Source: Oscillospiraceae bacterium
Lineage (GTDB): Bacteria > Bacillota > Clostridia > Saccharofermentanales > Saccharofermentanaceae
DNA length: 64,000 bases
Direction: 5' to 3'
Assembly (NCBI GenBank): GCA_900176545.1
Contig: FWXP01000003.1
Location: 329,528-393,527 of the forward strand
Part shown: in pieces, positions 1 through 8,799 of the stretch
How positions within the stretch are numbered: position 1 is the first letter of the stretch
How the letters are laid out: each line of letters starts with the position of its first letter
Translations under genes and position numbers: made by a program
Notes under the pieces: generated by a model
The model's database searches: none
What the model saw: only the letters and a program-made list of their open reading frames with translations
Told to the model about the DNA's origin: nothing

Positions 1-1
1 A

Positions 2-310
2 GCAACGATCCATATAAGCCTTCGAAAGTTCTGCGAGGCGGAAGTCGCTCCCGTGGATCAGGAGCGCTATATGAGATTTCTTGATTTTGATACACTTAAG
101 GACAGGATAAAGGACGGCAAACGAGGATTTATCTCAGGATTTTTCCGCATGTGCTGGGTGCAGGAAAGATACAATTGGTATGTAGCTCGTGCGACGCTTC
201 TGCCTTCTGCGGGTGAATTCGCTATCATGCTTACCATACAGGCCCTGCAGCAAAAAGAGAGTGACTGCGTAGATCGATTAAGTCATGAACATCCCGAGTT
301 TTTTGTCTAG
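2..310 (+). CDS. C-terminal end of an unidentified protein (5' end outside window)
   Basis: An open frame runs from the window edge to a TAG at 308-310, so this is the last ~102 residues of a gene that starts upstream. A GTG at 53 exists but has no convincing ribosome site, so I read it as an internal codon. The fragment has no membrane segment. Its pattern of aromatic residues and a W-Y pair (around YNWYVARATLLP) resembles the end of a PAS-like sensor fold, but this is only an impression. No function assigned. It is followed by a ~127-bp gap before leuC. Confidence 0.5.
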   Translation, partial: ATIHISLRKFCEAEVAPVDQERYMRFLDFDTLKDRIKDGKRGFISGFFRMCWVQERYNWYVARATLLPSAGEFAIMLTIQALQQKESDCVDRLSHEHPEFFV

Positions 311-437
311 ATGCGGGCTTTGTGTTTCTATGATCCCTTATATCAATAATGAACTATAAATACATTGGTATTCTGTTTGTATTTTAAACTTTTACCAAGT
401 ATCCTAATTGTATAGAGAATCGAGGAGGAATCGCCTT

Positions 438-1718
438 ATGGGAATGACGATGACTCAGAAGATACTGGCAGCACATGCAGGTCTTCAAAGTGTTAGAAGC
501 GGTGAACTTATCGAGGCTAAGCTCGATCTTGTTCTGGGTAATGACGTTACAACTCCCCCTGCAATAAAGGTGTTCGAGGATATGGGAGCGGATGCCGTAT
601 TCGACAAGGATAAGGTCTGTCTTGTTCCCGATCACTTTACGCCCAATAAAGATATAAAGTCGGCTGAACTTACAAAGTGCATGAGATGCTTTGCAAGGCA
701 GCAGGAGATATCCCATTATTACGAGCTGGGACAGAAGGAGATGGGTATCGAGCATGTCATCCTTCCCGATAACGGCATAGTATTCCCCGGAGATCTTATA
801 ATCGGAGCAGATTCACATACATGCACATATGGTGCACTGGGAGCATTCTCAACAGGCGTAGGCTCTACCGATCTTGCATGTGCCATGGCATCCGGAAGCA
901 CCTGGTTCAAGGTGCCCGAAGCTATCAAGGTAGTCCTTAAGGGTAAGCCTTCGGAGTATGTAACAGGTAAGGATATAATCCTTCATCTTATAGGATCGAT
1001 CGGAGTAGACGGAGCGCTCTATAAGTCTTTGGAATTTACCGGAGACGGCGTACATCATCTGTCTATGGATCAGCGACTTACCATCTGCAATATGGCTATA
1101 GAGTGCGGCGGCAAGAACGGGATATTCCCCATAGACGAGGTGACTCTCGAATATATGGAGAAGACCAACAAAGAGAGATTTATTGAAGGCAGGTATACCT
1201 CTTTCTATCCCGATGAGGACGCCGAGTATTCCGAGACTATAGAGATAGATCTTGCTAAAGTGCCTCTTACGGTAGCTCTCCCGCATCTTCCTTCCAATAC
1301 AAAGCCTGCATCGGAAGTAGACCTTCCAATAGATCAGGTTGTCATAGGTTCATGCACTAACGGCAGATACGAAGATATAAAGACAGCTGCAGAGATCTTC
1401 CGCGGCAGACATGTCAAAGAGGGGATACGCTGCATTGTGATCCCGGGATCTCAGAGAGTATACAGAAGAGCACTGGACGAGGGACTCCTCGCAATATTCG
1501 ACGATGCGGGATGTGTTATATCCACACCTACATGCGGTCCCTGCCTCGGAGGTCATATGGGTATCCTCGCAGCAGGAGAGAGATGTGTATCTACCACCAA
1601 CAGGAACTTTGTAGGCAGGATGGGACATGTTGAATCTGAAGTAATACTTGCGGGCGTCCCTGTAGCGGCTGCTTCAGCGATAACGGGTAAGGTGGCAACA
1701 CCTTTTGATCTTAAATAA
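438..1718 (+). CDS. leuC: 3-isopropylmalate dehydratase large subunit LeuC
   Basis: Large subunit of isopropylmalate isomerase, which converts 2- to 3-isopropylmalate in leucine synthesis with LeuD and a 4Fe-4S cluster. It is 426 residues, the usual length. The cluster cysteines are visible as GSCTNG (C306) and TCGPCLGG (C366, C369). [12 protein letters not shown] is the typical aconitase-superfamily substrate motif. I chose ATG 438 because AGGAGG at 423-428 sits 9 bases upstream; a TTG at 408 gives a longer frame but no ribosome site. It heads a tight leuC-leuD-leuB operon. No T-box or leader peptide was seen in the 127 bases before it. Confidence 0.96.
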   Translation: MGMTMTQKILAAHAGLQSVRSGELIEAKLDLVLGNDVTTPPAIKVFEDMGADAVFDKDKVCLVPDHFTPNKDIKSAELTKCMRCFARQQEISHYYELGQKEMGIEHVILPDNGIVFPGDLIIGADSHTCTYGALGAFSTGVGSTDLACAMASGSTWFKVPEAIKVVLKGKPSEYVTGKDIILHLIGSIGVDGALYKSLEFTGDGVHHLSMDQRLTICNMAIECGGKNGIFPIDEVTLEYMEKTNKERFIEGRYTSFYPDEDAEYSETIEIDLAKVPLTVALPHLPSNTKPASEVDLPIDQVVIGSCTNGRYEDIKTAAEIFRGRHVKEGIRCIVIPGSQRVYRRALDEGLLAIFDDAGCVISTPTCGPCLGGHMGILAAGERCVSTTNRNFVGRMGHVESEVILAGVPVAAASAITGKVATPFDLK

Positions 1719-1729
1719 GGGTGATGAAC

Positions 1730-2227
1730 ATGAAAGTAAAAGGAAATGTATTTAAATACAAGGATAATGTTGATACGGATGTCATAATCCCCGCACGCCA
1801 CTTGACTTCGGCCGATCCCGAGCAGCTGAAGCTTCACTGCATGGAGGATATAGATCCTTCTTTTGTGAATAAGGTTCAGACAGGCGACATTATGGTGGCA
1901 GGGAAGAACTTCGGATGCGGCTCTTCGCGTGAGCATGCGCCCATCGCAATCAAAGCAAGCGGCATATCTCTTGTTATCGCTTCCGACTTTGCCCGCATAT
2001 TCTATCGTAATGCCATCAATGTGGGCCTTCCCATAATGGAGTGCCCTGAAGCAGCTGCGGCTATAAAAGCAGGAGATGAAGTAGAAGCAGACTTCGACAC
2101 GGGTATCATCACTGATATAACATCCGGTGAGACCTTTACTGCCAAGCCTTTCCCTGAATTTATTAAGAAGATAATCGACTGTGGCGGACTGGTAGCATAT
2201 ACAAAGGAAAAGACGGGAGGTAAATAA
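1730..2227 (+). CDS. leuD: 3-isopropylmalate dehydratase small subunit LeuD
   Basis: Small swivel subunit that completes the active site of isopropylmalate isomerase with LeuC. It is 165 residues, typical of the clostridial-archaeal short form. The N-terminus ([18 protein letters not shown]) and the substrate motif [10 protein letters not shown] are both intact. ATG 1730 has an AAGGG about 8 bases upstream; ATG 1724 and GTG 1721 are possible alternatives. It lies 11 bases after leuC and 1 base before leuB, so the three are almost certainly one transcript. Confidence 0.95.
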   Translation: MKVKGNVFKYKDNVDTDVIIPARHLTSADPEQLKLHCMEDIDPSFVNKVQTGDIMVAGKNFGCGSSREHAPIAIKASGISLVIASDFARIFYRNAINVGLPIMECPEAAAAIKAGDEVEADFDTGIITDITSGETFTAKPFPEFIKKIIDCGGLVAYTKEKTGGK

Positions 2228-2228
2228 G

Positions 2229-3329
2229 ATGCCCGATAAGTCATATAAAATAGCAGTCATCCCAGGTGACGGTATTGGTCCTGAAGTAACTTCTTCTGCC
2301 GTAAAGGTATTGAAAGCGGTATCGGAGAAATTCGGATTTGAATTGAATTTTAGTGAATACAAAGCAGGCGGCTGCGCCATAGATGAGTTCGGTATTCCGC
2401 TTCCTGAAGCGACCCTTGAAGGATGCAAGTCTTCGGATGCTGTGCTCCTTGGTGCCGTAGGAGGACCTAAGTGGGATAAGGTCGACGCGAAGATAAGGCC
2501 CGAGAAGGCACTGCTTGGATTAAGAGCGGGATTAGGCCTTTATTCCAACTTAAGACCTGCGCTTCTCTTCGAGGAACTTGCATCCGCATCCCCTCTTAAG
2601 AATGTAAGTAATATAGATATCCTTATAGTAAGAGAGCTTACGGGCGGCATCTACTTCGGTGAGCACGGAAGATACGACAGCAGCGAACTTCTTTCTGACG
2701 GCAGCTCGAAAGGCACCGTCGCCTTCGATACAGAAAGCTACTCTGTAGCGGAGATCGAAAGGATAGTAAGAGAAGGCTTCAGGTATGCCATGGGAAGGTC
2801 TAAGAAGCTTACTTTGGTAGATAAGGCCAATGTACTGGAATCCAGCAGACTCTGGAGAGAAGTAGCGGAGAAGATCTCTTCTGAGTATCCTGAAGTCGCT
2901 TTGGATTACCTTTATGTAGATAACTGCTCCATGCAGCTTATTAATCGTCCCGAGACATTTGACGTAATAGTTACATCAAATATGTTCGGAGATATCCTCT
3001 CGGATGAGGCGGGCATGATCACGGGATCTATCGGAATGCTCCCTTCAGCTTCTTTAGGTGCTCCGGGTACCCCCGGAATGTATGAGCCGGTTCACGGATC
3101 GGCTCCTGATATAGCAGGTACGGGCAAGGCTAATCCTCTGGCGACTATCCTGTCCGCAGCTATGCTCCTTCGCTGGTCGCTTGATGAGACGGAAGCTGCC
3201 GACCTCGTAGAAGAAGCGGTGAAGAAGACCTTGAAGGACGGTTTCAGGACCGTAGATATCGCGTCAGGTGACAGCGATACGGTGCTTGGAACGGAAGAGA
3301 TAACGGCCAAGGTACTGGAACGAATCTGA
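2229..3329 (+). CDS. leuB: 3-isopropylmalate dehydrogenase LeuB
   Basis: NAD-dependent oxidative decarboxylase that makes 4-methyl-2-oxopentanoate, the third leucine step. It is 366 residues, full length. Landmarks include [10 protein letters not shown] at the N-terminus, [11 protein letters not shown] in the substrate loop, the metal-binding stretch [14 protein letters not shown], and [14 protein letters not shown] near the cofactor pocket. The start ATG at 2229 follows the leuD stop by one base, with GGGAGG inside the leuD end as its ribosome site. The operon ends at a strong hairpin directly after this gene. LeuA is not in the window. Confidence 0.96.
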   Translation: MPDKSYKIAVIPGDGIGPEVTSSAVKVLKAVSEKFGFELNFSEYKAGGCAIDEFGIPLPEATLEGCKSSDAVLLGAVGGPKWDKVDAKIRPEKALLGLRAGLGLYSNLRPALLFEELASASPLKNVSNIDILIVRELTGGIYFGEHGRYDSSELLSDGSSKGTVAFDTESYSVAEIERIVREGFRYAMGRSKKLTLVDKANVLESSRLWREVAEKISSEYPEVALDYLYVDNCSMQLINRPETFDVIVTSNMFGDILSDEAGMITGSIGMLPSASLGAPGTPGMYEPVHGSAPDIAGTGKANPLATILSAAMLLRWSLDETEAADLVEEAVKKTLKDGFRTVDIASGDSDTVLGTEEITAKVLERI

Positions 3330-3344
3330 TATAAACGCAATATA

Positions 3345-3377
3345 AAAGGAACGGGCTTCTATGAAGTCCGTTCCTTT
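3345..3377. terminator. Bidirectional terminator between leuB and the aminotransferase
   Basis: A 14-bp stem (3345-3358 with 3364-3377, one G-T pair) around a 5-base loop, with T-rich flanks on both strands. It serves leuB from the left and the convergent aminotransferase gene from the right. Confidence 0.85.
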
Positions 3378-3395
3378 GTTGTGTGCTTATTGTTA

Positions 3396-4586
3396 TCAGA
3401 GAGCTGTCCTGTGCTCGATGCCGAGGTCCTCGGCAACTTTGAAGAAAGCTTCCCTTGAACCTCTTATGGTCCTCTCGGATACGCAGAAAGCAAGTCTGCA
3501 GTAGCCTTCTCCCGAGAAGCTCTTACCGGGTACAAGAAGAAGGTTATACTTGGCGCATGCTGCCGCGAAGTCAGCATCGCTCATTCCCTTGGGAGTATTC
3601 ATGAAGATATAAAGAGCTCCTCCGGGCTTAACGGCGTCGAAGCCTGCGTCTACGATGTTGGAGTAGAGGAGATTTCTTCTGTGCTCGTAGTTTGCTACGT
3701 CTACCTTGGCGTAGAGAGACTTCTCTATGACCTTCTGCCAGATGGCGGGAGCATTAACGCTACCCAAAGTCCTGTTGGAAAGTACGATGGCACCCGTAAG
3801 GTCTTCGTAGTCTGCATTTCGAGGAGATACGAGAGTATATCCTATTCTCTCTCCGGGAAGGGAAAGGGACTTGCTCCAGGAGAAGCATATAACAAGGTTA
3901 TCGATATAGGAAAGAGCAGCAGGAACCGTAGCTCCGTCGTATACCAGGTCGATATAAGGCTCATCGGAGATAACGTGTATGACGTGATCCTTGGACTTAA
4001 GAAGATCATTCAATCCCTTAAGGAGCTCTTCGGGGTAGATGACACCGGAAGGGTTGTTGGGGGAGTTGATGATGATCGCCTTTGTCTTAGAGGTAATAGC
4101 CTCATCGATCTTCTTAAGGTCGGGCATGAAGTCGTCGCCTGTTGCTACCTTAACGATCTTACCGCCGTGATTATCTACATAGTTGTTGTATTCCATGAAG
4201 TAGGGGCAGAGTACGATGACTTCGTCTCCGGGATCAAGGAGTGAGTGGAGAACATCGTTCATGGCAGCTGCGGCACCTACCGTCATGCAGATAGCATCGG
4301 AAGTAACTTCTACGCCTGATTCCTCGCTTCTCTTCTTTGCGATGATGCTCCTTGTGGACTCATATCCGCTGTTGCTCATATAGCCGTGCATACCGGGAGT
4401 GGGATTAACGGCGAGGTCTACCAGAGCTTCCGCCACTTCGTGAGGGGGCTCCAAGTCCGGATTACCGATGGAGAAGTCAAATACCTTATCTTCTCCGTAT
4501 ATTGCCTTAAGGCGATTCCCTTCCTCGAACATCTTTCTTATGGCAGAACCGCCTGCCAGCTTAGCTTTTATGTTTTCCGAGATCAT
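3396..4586 (-). CDS. PLP-dependent aminotransferase, class I/II (AspC-like)
   Basis: Cytosolic fold-type I aminotransferase of 396 residues, probably moving an amino group between an amino acid and 2-oxoglutarate. Visible landmarks are NSPNNPSG at 174-181, SDEPY at 207-211, the PLP-binding lysine K239 in SWSKSLSLPGERIGY, and a C-terminal arginine in GYCRLAF that would bind the substrate carboxylate. An AAGGAGA ribosome site lies just upstream of the ATG. The exact amino acid cannot be read from sequence; aspartate, alanine or aromatic amino acids are all possible. It converges on leuB but is not in the leu operon. Confidence 0.88.
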   Translation of the reverse strand: MISENIKAKLAGGSAIRKMFEEGNRLKAIYGEDKVFDFSIGNPDLEPPHEVAEALVDLAVNPTPGMHGYMSNSGYESTRSIIAKKRSEESGVEVTSDAICMTVGAAAAMNDVLHSLLDPGDEVIVLCPYFMEYNNYVDNHGGKIVKVATGDDFMPDLKKIDEAITSKTKAIIINSPNNPSGVIYPEELLKGLNDLLKSKDHVIHVISDEPYIDLVYDGATVPAALSYIDNLVICFSWSKSLSLPGERIGYTLVSPRNADYEDLTGAIVLSNRTLGSVNAPAIWQKVIEKSLYAKVDVANYEHRRNLLYSNIVDAGFDAVKPGGALYIFMNTPKGMSDADFAAACAKYNLLLVPGKSFSGEGYCRLAFCVSERTIRGSREAFFKVAEDLGIEHRTAL

Positions 4587-4684
4587 ATATATAGTCTCCT
4601 TATTTGTAATCTTAGGACATTATACAACTAGAAGGGCCGTATAGTATAATCATGCGGAACAGAAGAGATCGTTGATCTCAAGTG

Positions 4685-4713
4685 TTGACAAATCCTTGTA
4701 AGACGTATATCAT
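4685..4713 (+). promoter_or_regulatory. Sigma-A promoter of the infC operon
   Basis: TTGACA at 4685-4690, a 17-base spacer, and TATCAT at 4708-4713. Transcription from here would produce a leader of about 140 nt before the infC start. Confidence 0.75.
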
Positions 4714-4733
4714 TACGTAGTCAATTAAAGCAG

Positions 4734-4838
4734 AAATCCGTTTTCTCACCTTAAGCTTCGGCAAAGAGGTTCATAGCATGGATACAGAACTAACGACTCT
4801 GATCAGTGTTTGGGAACGGATTTCACCGTTCTTTTTTT
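4734..4838 (+). promoter_or_regulatory. infC-rpmI-rplT leader: terminator/antiterminator switch (L20-leader type)
   Basis: An intrinsic terminator (GAACGG 4814-4819, CCGTTC 4826-4831, then seven Ts) sits in front of infC. AAATCCGTT at 4734-4742 is the exact reverse complement of 4815-4823 and can pair with the terminator's left arm, which would prevent it forming. This layout matches the known Firmicutes leaders in which free ribosomal protein L20 promotes termination. The switch geometry is seen here; L20 as the ligand is by analogy. Confidence 0.75.
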
Positions 4839-4858
4839 ATGGTCAGGAGGTGTTAAGT

Positions 4859-5386
4859 ATCGCAAAGCCAAACAACGGTAATCAGATGATCAACGACGAC
4901 ATCAAGTTCGATAAGGTCAGACTGATCGACGCAGACGGACAAATGGTTGGAGTTGTCGACCTTGCAGTAGCAAAGAAGGCAGCTGAAGATGCGGATCTGG
5001 ATCTTGTTTGTATTTCTCCTAATCCCGAGAATCCTGTTTGTAAGGTAATGGACTACGGTAAGTTCCTTTTTGAGCAGGGCAAGAGAGAGAAGGAAGCAAG
5101 GAAGAAGCAGAAAGAGACCGAGACCAAAGAGATCGGAATCAAGCTCACTACAGATGTCCACGACATCGAGGTCAAGCAGAAGGCCGTGATCAAGTTCCTT
5201 AAGAACGGTGACCGTGTAAAGATCAATATCAGATTCCGCGGCCGTGAGATGGCATACCAGCAGCAGGGCTTTGGCGTAATGGAGAAGTTCGCTGAAGGTA
5301 TCGAAGAGTACGGACAGATTGACAAGCAGCCGAAGATCGAGGGTAGAAATATGGTAATGTACCTCGTTCCGAAGAAGACAAAGTAA
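4859..5386 (+). CDS. infC: Translation initiation factor IF-3, AUC start
   Basis: Initiation factor IF-3 binds the 30S subunit and checks start codons. From ATC 4859 the product is 175 residues, the family's normal length, starting with KPNNGNQMINDDIKFDKVRL after the first residues. AGGAGG at 4845-4850 stands 8 bases before this ATC, ideal spacing. An ATG at 4778 lies in frame but sits before the leader terminator and has no ribosome site. Non-AUG starts on infC are a known autoregulatory device, because IF-3 discriminates against them. It is co-transcribed with rpmI and rplT. Confidence 0.93.
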   Translation: MAKPNNGNQMINDDIKFDKVRLIDADGQMVGVVDLAVAKKAAEDADLDLVCISPNPENPVCKVMDYGKFLFEQGKREKEARKKQKETETKEIGIKLTTDVHDIEVKQKAVIKFLKNGDRVKINIRFRGREMAYQQQGFGVMEKFAEGIEEYGQIDKQPKIEGRNMVMYLVPKKTK

Positions 5387-5408
5387 TTAATTACAGGAGG
5401 ACATAATA

Positions 5409-5606
5409 ATGCCTAAGCAGAAGACACACAGCTCATCAAAGAAGAGATTCAAAGTTACAGGTACCGGTAAGGTTTTGTATGCACAGGCTTTCCGCCGTCA
5501 TATCCTCTCCAAGAGACCTACTAAGAGAATGAGACATCTTCGTCACAGCGCAGTTGCATCCGAGGCTAACGCTAAGGTAATCAGAAAGATGATCCCTTAC
5601 GCATAA
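5409..5606 (+). CDS. rpmI: 50S ribosomal protein L35
   Basis: A 65-residue, very basic protein of the large ribosomal subunit with the family N-terminus KQKTHSSSKKRFKVTGTGK and the KRPTKRMRHLR tract. Its ribosome site is ACAGGAGG. It lies between infC and rplT, the conserved order, and is presumably controlled by the same leader. Confidence 0.97.
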   Translation: MPKQKTHSSSKKRFKVTGTGKVLYAQAFRRHILSKRPTKRMRHLRHSAVASEANAKVIRKMIPYA

Positions 5607-5653
5607 TAGCGTATATCACTTTAAGTATTCACATTCTTTAGGAGGAAAAATAA

Positions 5654-6007
5654 ATGTCTAGAGTTAAGAGAGGTATTCGTACCAGAGCACGTCATCATAA
5701 GATCATCAAGCAGGCTAAGGGTTACTTCGGTAAGAAGAGCAAGCTTTTCAAGGTTGCTAACCAGGCTGTACTTAAGTCCGGTAGCTATGCATATCGTGAC
5801 AGAAGACAGAAGAAGAGGGATTTCAGAAAGCTCTGGATCGCTCGTATCAACGCAGCAGCTCGCCAGAACGGTCTTTCCTACAGCAAGTTCATGAACGGCC
5901 TCAAGGTTGCAGGTGTTGAGCTTGACCGTAAGGTTCTTTCCGATATCGCTATCACAGATCCTAAGGCTTTCGCTGCACTTGTTGAGCAGGCTAAGGCAGC
6001 TCTCTGA
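5654..6007 (+). CDS. rplT: 50S ribosomal protein L20
   Basis: A 117-residue 23S rRNA-binding protein needed early in large-subunit assembly. It shows the standard motifs [20 protein letters not shown] and [20 protein letters not shown]. In related bacteria L20 also represses its own operon by binding the infC leader, and such a leader is present at 4734-4838. The start has a clear AGGAGG. A terminator follows 33 bases downstream. Confidence 0.97.
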   Translation: MSRVKRGIRTRARHHKIIKQAKGYFGKKSKLFKVANQAVLKSGSYAYRDRRQKKRDFRKLWIARINAAARQNGLSYSKFMNGLKVAGVELDRKVLSDIAITDPKAFAALVEQAKAAL

Positions 6008-6039
6008 TATCGTAAAAATATCAACAAAACATATAAACG

Positions 6040-6066
6040 GGATGTCTCACATGAGGCATCCTTTTT
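6040..6066 (+). terminator. Terminator of the infC-rpmI-rplT operon
   Basis: A 9-bp stem (6040-6048 with 6053-6061, one G-T pair), a 4-base loop and five Ts. Confidence 0.85.
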
Positions 6067-6102
6067 GTTTATAATCGAGTGGATGTTTAAGGGGGCAGGA
6101 AA

Positions 6103-6969
6103 ATGAGATACAACGAAGAATGGGTCAATAACTTCCATTGCATAATCAATACTGAGCAACGTATGAGTTCAAAAGAACTGCTGGCTCAATATAAGCTTCA
6201 AAGACAGTCCCGTTCGGGACAGTCGGATCAGTCTTCCATATTCGGAATGCAATATTCTATGGGAAGGTCTGCAGGTCTTAGATTGTTCTTGTACATCATG
6301 GGTATCCTCTTAAGTGTCGCAGCGATCGTTCTAACGGCTATCTACGCTGCCGACAGTTCTTATCTTGGCGGGATTTCTATCTTCCTTGGGATCGGCACGG
6401 CCACGTTGCTCGCTTGTGTCTCCGGCATTATCTCCGTCGTTCTTAAACATATGGCTCATATGGATCCTGTTAAATCCAAGGTGTTGCCTTTTATTGGATT
6501 TGTTGCATCCGGAGTTCTCGTTGTTGTAGGATTGGCCAGCCAGTCAGAGGATATCGTCGGATGGCTCAAGGCTACGCTCATAGTGATCTTTCTTTTTATC
6601 GTCGTATTCTTTATATCAGCACTTTTTCTGGTAATTACCGAGAGGACAAGGGTATATACGAAGTCAGTTGAAGCTGTCTGCACAGGCTATGTAAGATATG
6701 TATCCAAGGACAAGACCATGGATTCGGATCAGCCTGACTATCGTGTAAGTATCTCTCCCATATTCGAGTACGATTCCGTAAAGGTCTGCTACGATACGTT
6801 CTCTCCCAGGATCAATTCAGATATCCCTATGGGCGCAAAGGTATTCCTGCATCTGGGTGACGAAGATAAGTATATGGTACAGCCTGAGCTCAAGAAGCGA
6901 GTTATTACCTTTATTTCTCTTATCCTCGGATTTGCCGTTGCTACAATAATTATCGCAATATTGTTATAA
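6103..6969 (+). CDS. Membrane protein of unknown function, tandem paralogue 1
   Basis: A 288-residue protein with about five hydrophobic segments: four between residues ~58 and ~180 and one at the C-terminus. Between segments four and five lies a ~75-residue soluble region containing ISPIFEYD, CYDTFSP and VQPELKKRV. The same three motifs and the same layout recur in the next gene, so the two are diverged tandem copies. TATAAT at 6070-6075 and a GGGGGCAGG ribosome site precede it. I do not recognise the family and assign no function. Confidence 0.75.
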   Translation: MRYNEEWVNNFHCIINTEQRMSSKELLAQYKLQRQSRSGQSDQSSIFGMQYSMGRSAGLRLFLYIMGILLSVAAIVLTAIYAADSSYLGGISIFLGIGTATLLACVSGIISVVLKHMAHMDPVKSKVLPFIGFVASGVLVVVGLASQSEDIVGWLKATLIVIFLFIVVFFISALFLVITERTRVYTKSVEAVCTGYVRYVSKDKTMDSDQPDYRVSISPIFEYDSVKVCYDTFSPRINSDIPMGAKVFLHLGDEDKYMVQPELKKRVITFISLILGFAVATIIIAILL

Positions 6970-6992
6970 TATCTGCGGATAGGGGGATAGAT

Positions 6993-7847
6993 ATGAAGTT
7001 TGAAGAAGATTGGCGAGATAACCCTAACTGTGTGATAGATACATGCCGGAAGGTCAGGCGAAGAGAGTATGTCGGGGTCATAAGTACCGGGCGTTATAGC
7101 GCGGCTTCTGCCAATAAGGAACCGAGGAAGACGTCTATTGATATGTCGGGCAGAACAATCCTTCGTTTTATGTTGCTCTTTGCCGTAGCTGTTGTATGCG
7201 GTGTTATCATATACATTGCCACAAAGGGTTTTACCGATGTCTCTTCAATAGGATATAAGGCTGCACTGATCTCGATCCCGTTGAGCATTATGGTTGTTTG
7301 CTTTACGTTTATGTTTGTCCCCATGCTCAAAGATAAGCGCAAGGAAAAGATTTTCTATGTACTGGGATTCGTTGAAGCAGGAGCAGTGCTTGTTCACGGT
7401 ATTCTCGGAAAGTTTGACACTGTTGCGGATTGGTATGACAGTTTTGCATCCTTTATATGCTGTTCGTTAGTTGTACTCTTTGCAGCATGTCTCGTGTTGA
7501 TACTGACAGAGAGAATGAGTCTGTATAAGTTGGAGATCGAAGCTCATTGTATAGGTTATGTCAGAATGCTATCCCGTTACTATTGGGAGGACGAAGGCCA
7601 TTACATTTATTCATGTAAGATGTCCCCGATATTTGAATACGACACCCCTAACGGAAAGATCAAGGCTTGTTACGATGAATTCTCACCTTTGTGGAGTTCT
7701 TCGGTTCCCTTTGATTCTGTTGTGAAGATACATGTAAATGAGGAAGATATGTCCCGTGTTCAGCCCGAGGTGTGGATAAGAGTATTGGCTTTTTCCTTAC
7801 TTACTGCTGTATTTACCCTTATCGCTATCGGAAGCTTCCTGTTGTGA
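6993..7847 (+). CDS. Membrane protein of unknown function, tandem paralogue 2
   Basis: A 284-residue partner of the preceding gene, 23 bases downstream. It shares the N-terminal W-x3-N-C-x-I-x-T signature, four clustered membrane segments, the motifs MSPIFEYD, CYDEFSP and VQPEVWIRV, and a final C-terminal membrane segment. Both may sit in one membrane complex, but that is inference. Its TGA stop (7845-7847) also supplies the TG of the extended -10 promoter for the next gene. Confidence 0.75.
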   Translation: MKFEEDWRDNPNCVIDTCRKVRRREYVGVISTGRYSAASANKEPRKTSIDMSGRTILRFMLLFAVAVVCGVIIYIATKGFTDVSSIGYKAALISIPLSIMVVCFTFMFVPMLKDKRKEKIFYVLGFVEAGAVLVHGILGKFDTVADWYDSFASFICCSLVVLFAACLVLILTERMSLYKLEIEAHCIGYVRMLSRYYWEDEGHYIYSCKMSPIFEYDTPNGKIKACYDEFSPLWSSSVPFDSVVKIHVNEEDMSRVQPEVWIRVLAFSLLTAVFTLIAIGSFLL

Positions 7848-7853
7848 TATAAT
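7845..7853 (+). promoter_or_regulatory. Extended -10 promoter for a leaderless transcript
   Basis: TGATATAAT at 7845-7853, with the TG formed by the preceding stop codon. Only 9 bases separate it from the ATG at 7863 and no ribosome site is present, so the mRNA probably begins at or next to the start codon. Confidence 0.55.
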
Positions 7854-7862
7854 CTTGTCACC

Positions 7863-8648
7863 ATGGAAGTAATAAGAAGTAAGGACAATCCCAAAGTAAA
7901 GAGATTTGCGCTCCTTCACGACAGAAAGAAGGCAGCTAAGGAGGGACTCGTGTTCATTGAGGGCATGAGGATCTGTGAGGATGCTCTTATGTCGGGAGTA
8001 GAGCCTGTATCCTTTGTATATTCTGATGACAGATCCGATCTTGCTTCTTCCTGGATAGAGCGCTACAACATCTCCTGCGAGATCGTATGCGTTACCTCTG
8101 AGTGCTTTTCAAAGATAGCTTCTACCGTTAATCCTCAGGGGGTCGCATTGGTAACACGTATTCCTGACATGAAGATCGAGATACCGAGAAGGGAAGACGG
8201 CAAGGATATATTCGTAGTTCTTGAGAATCTTCAGGATCCGGGTAACCTGGGAACGATAATAAGGCTTGCGGACGCTTTTGATTTCAATGCGGTCATAATG
8301 ACTAAGAATTGCGCGGATCCTTATAACGAGAAGGTCTTAAGGTCATCTATGGGTTCCGTGTGGCATATACCTTTGATCGTAAGAGAAGATGCCGAGGTTA
8401 TCACTTCTGAACTTAAGTCTATGGGTGTGGATACCATTGCATGCGACCTTAAGGGTGACCTTCTTGAGAAGGCGGATCTTAAGCTTCCCGCGGCTTATTA
8501 CATAGGAAACGAGGGCGCAGGTCTTCGTCCGGAGACGTCTGCTCTTTGCACTTCCAAGATCAAGATCCCCATGCCCGGCAAGGCCGAGTCTTTGAATGCT
8601 GCCTCCGCAGCATCTATAATCGGATACGTTCTTGCAAGTTTGAGATAA
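7863..8648 (+). CDS. TrmH/SpoU-family RNA 2'-O-methyltransferase
   Basis: A 261-residue SAM-dependent RNA ribose methyltransferase with a SPOUT knot. The N-terminal part (to ~residue 100) is the substrate-binding domain. The catalytic part carries the three SpoU motifs: NLQDPGNLGTIIR, YIGNEGAGL and IPMPGKAESLNAASAASI. Its rRNA or tRNA target cannot be told from sequence. In related genomes such genes often lie beside rplT or pheS, and here it is about 1.9 kb after rplT. The transcript appears leaderless (see the -10 at 7845-7853). Confidence 0.9.
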   Translation: MEVIRSKDNPKVKRFALLHDRKKAAKEGLVFIEGMRICEDALMSGVEPVSFVYSDDRSDLASSWIERYNISCEIVCVTSECFSKIASTVNPQGVALVTRIPDMKIEIPRREDGKDIFVVLENLQDPGNLGTIIRLADAFDFNAVIMTKNCADPYNEKVLRSSMGSVWHIPLIVREDAEVITSELKSMGVDTIACDLKGDLLEKADLKLPAAYYIGNEGAGLRPETSALCTSKIKIPMPGKAESLNAASAASIIGYVLASLR

Positions 8649-8736
8649 CTGTCTGTCATTTTCACTATTTATCAGAGTGCTTATCGGGGATAATTCGCTC
8701 AAATATTGAAATTTGCTCTTCGCCCTTATTCAAAAA

Positions 8737-8765
8737 TTGACAAATCCTACCTCGCTATTTATTAT
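8737..8765 (+). promoter_or_regulatory. Sigma-A promoter of the aconitase-citrate synthase operon
   Basis: TTGACA at 8737-8742, a 17-base spacer and TATTAT at 8760-8765, ~35 bases before the aconitase start. Confidence 0.75.
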
Positions 8766-8799
8766 TTAAAAGATTATGTAATTTACGGAGGTTTGCACA

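Noticed and set aside
311..437. T-box or leader peptide before leuC
   Set aside because: No T-box sequence, specifier stem or terminator was found in this 127-base gap.
4778..4858. ATG start at 4778 for infC
   Set aside because: It lies before the leader terminator, lacks a ribosome site, and adds ~27 residues not typical of IF-3. ATC 4859 has ideal AGGAGG spacing.
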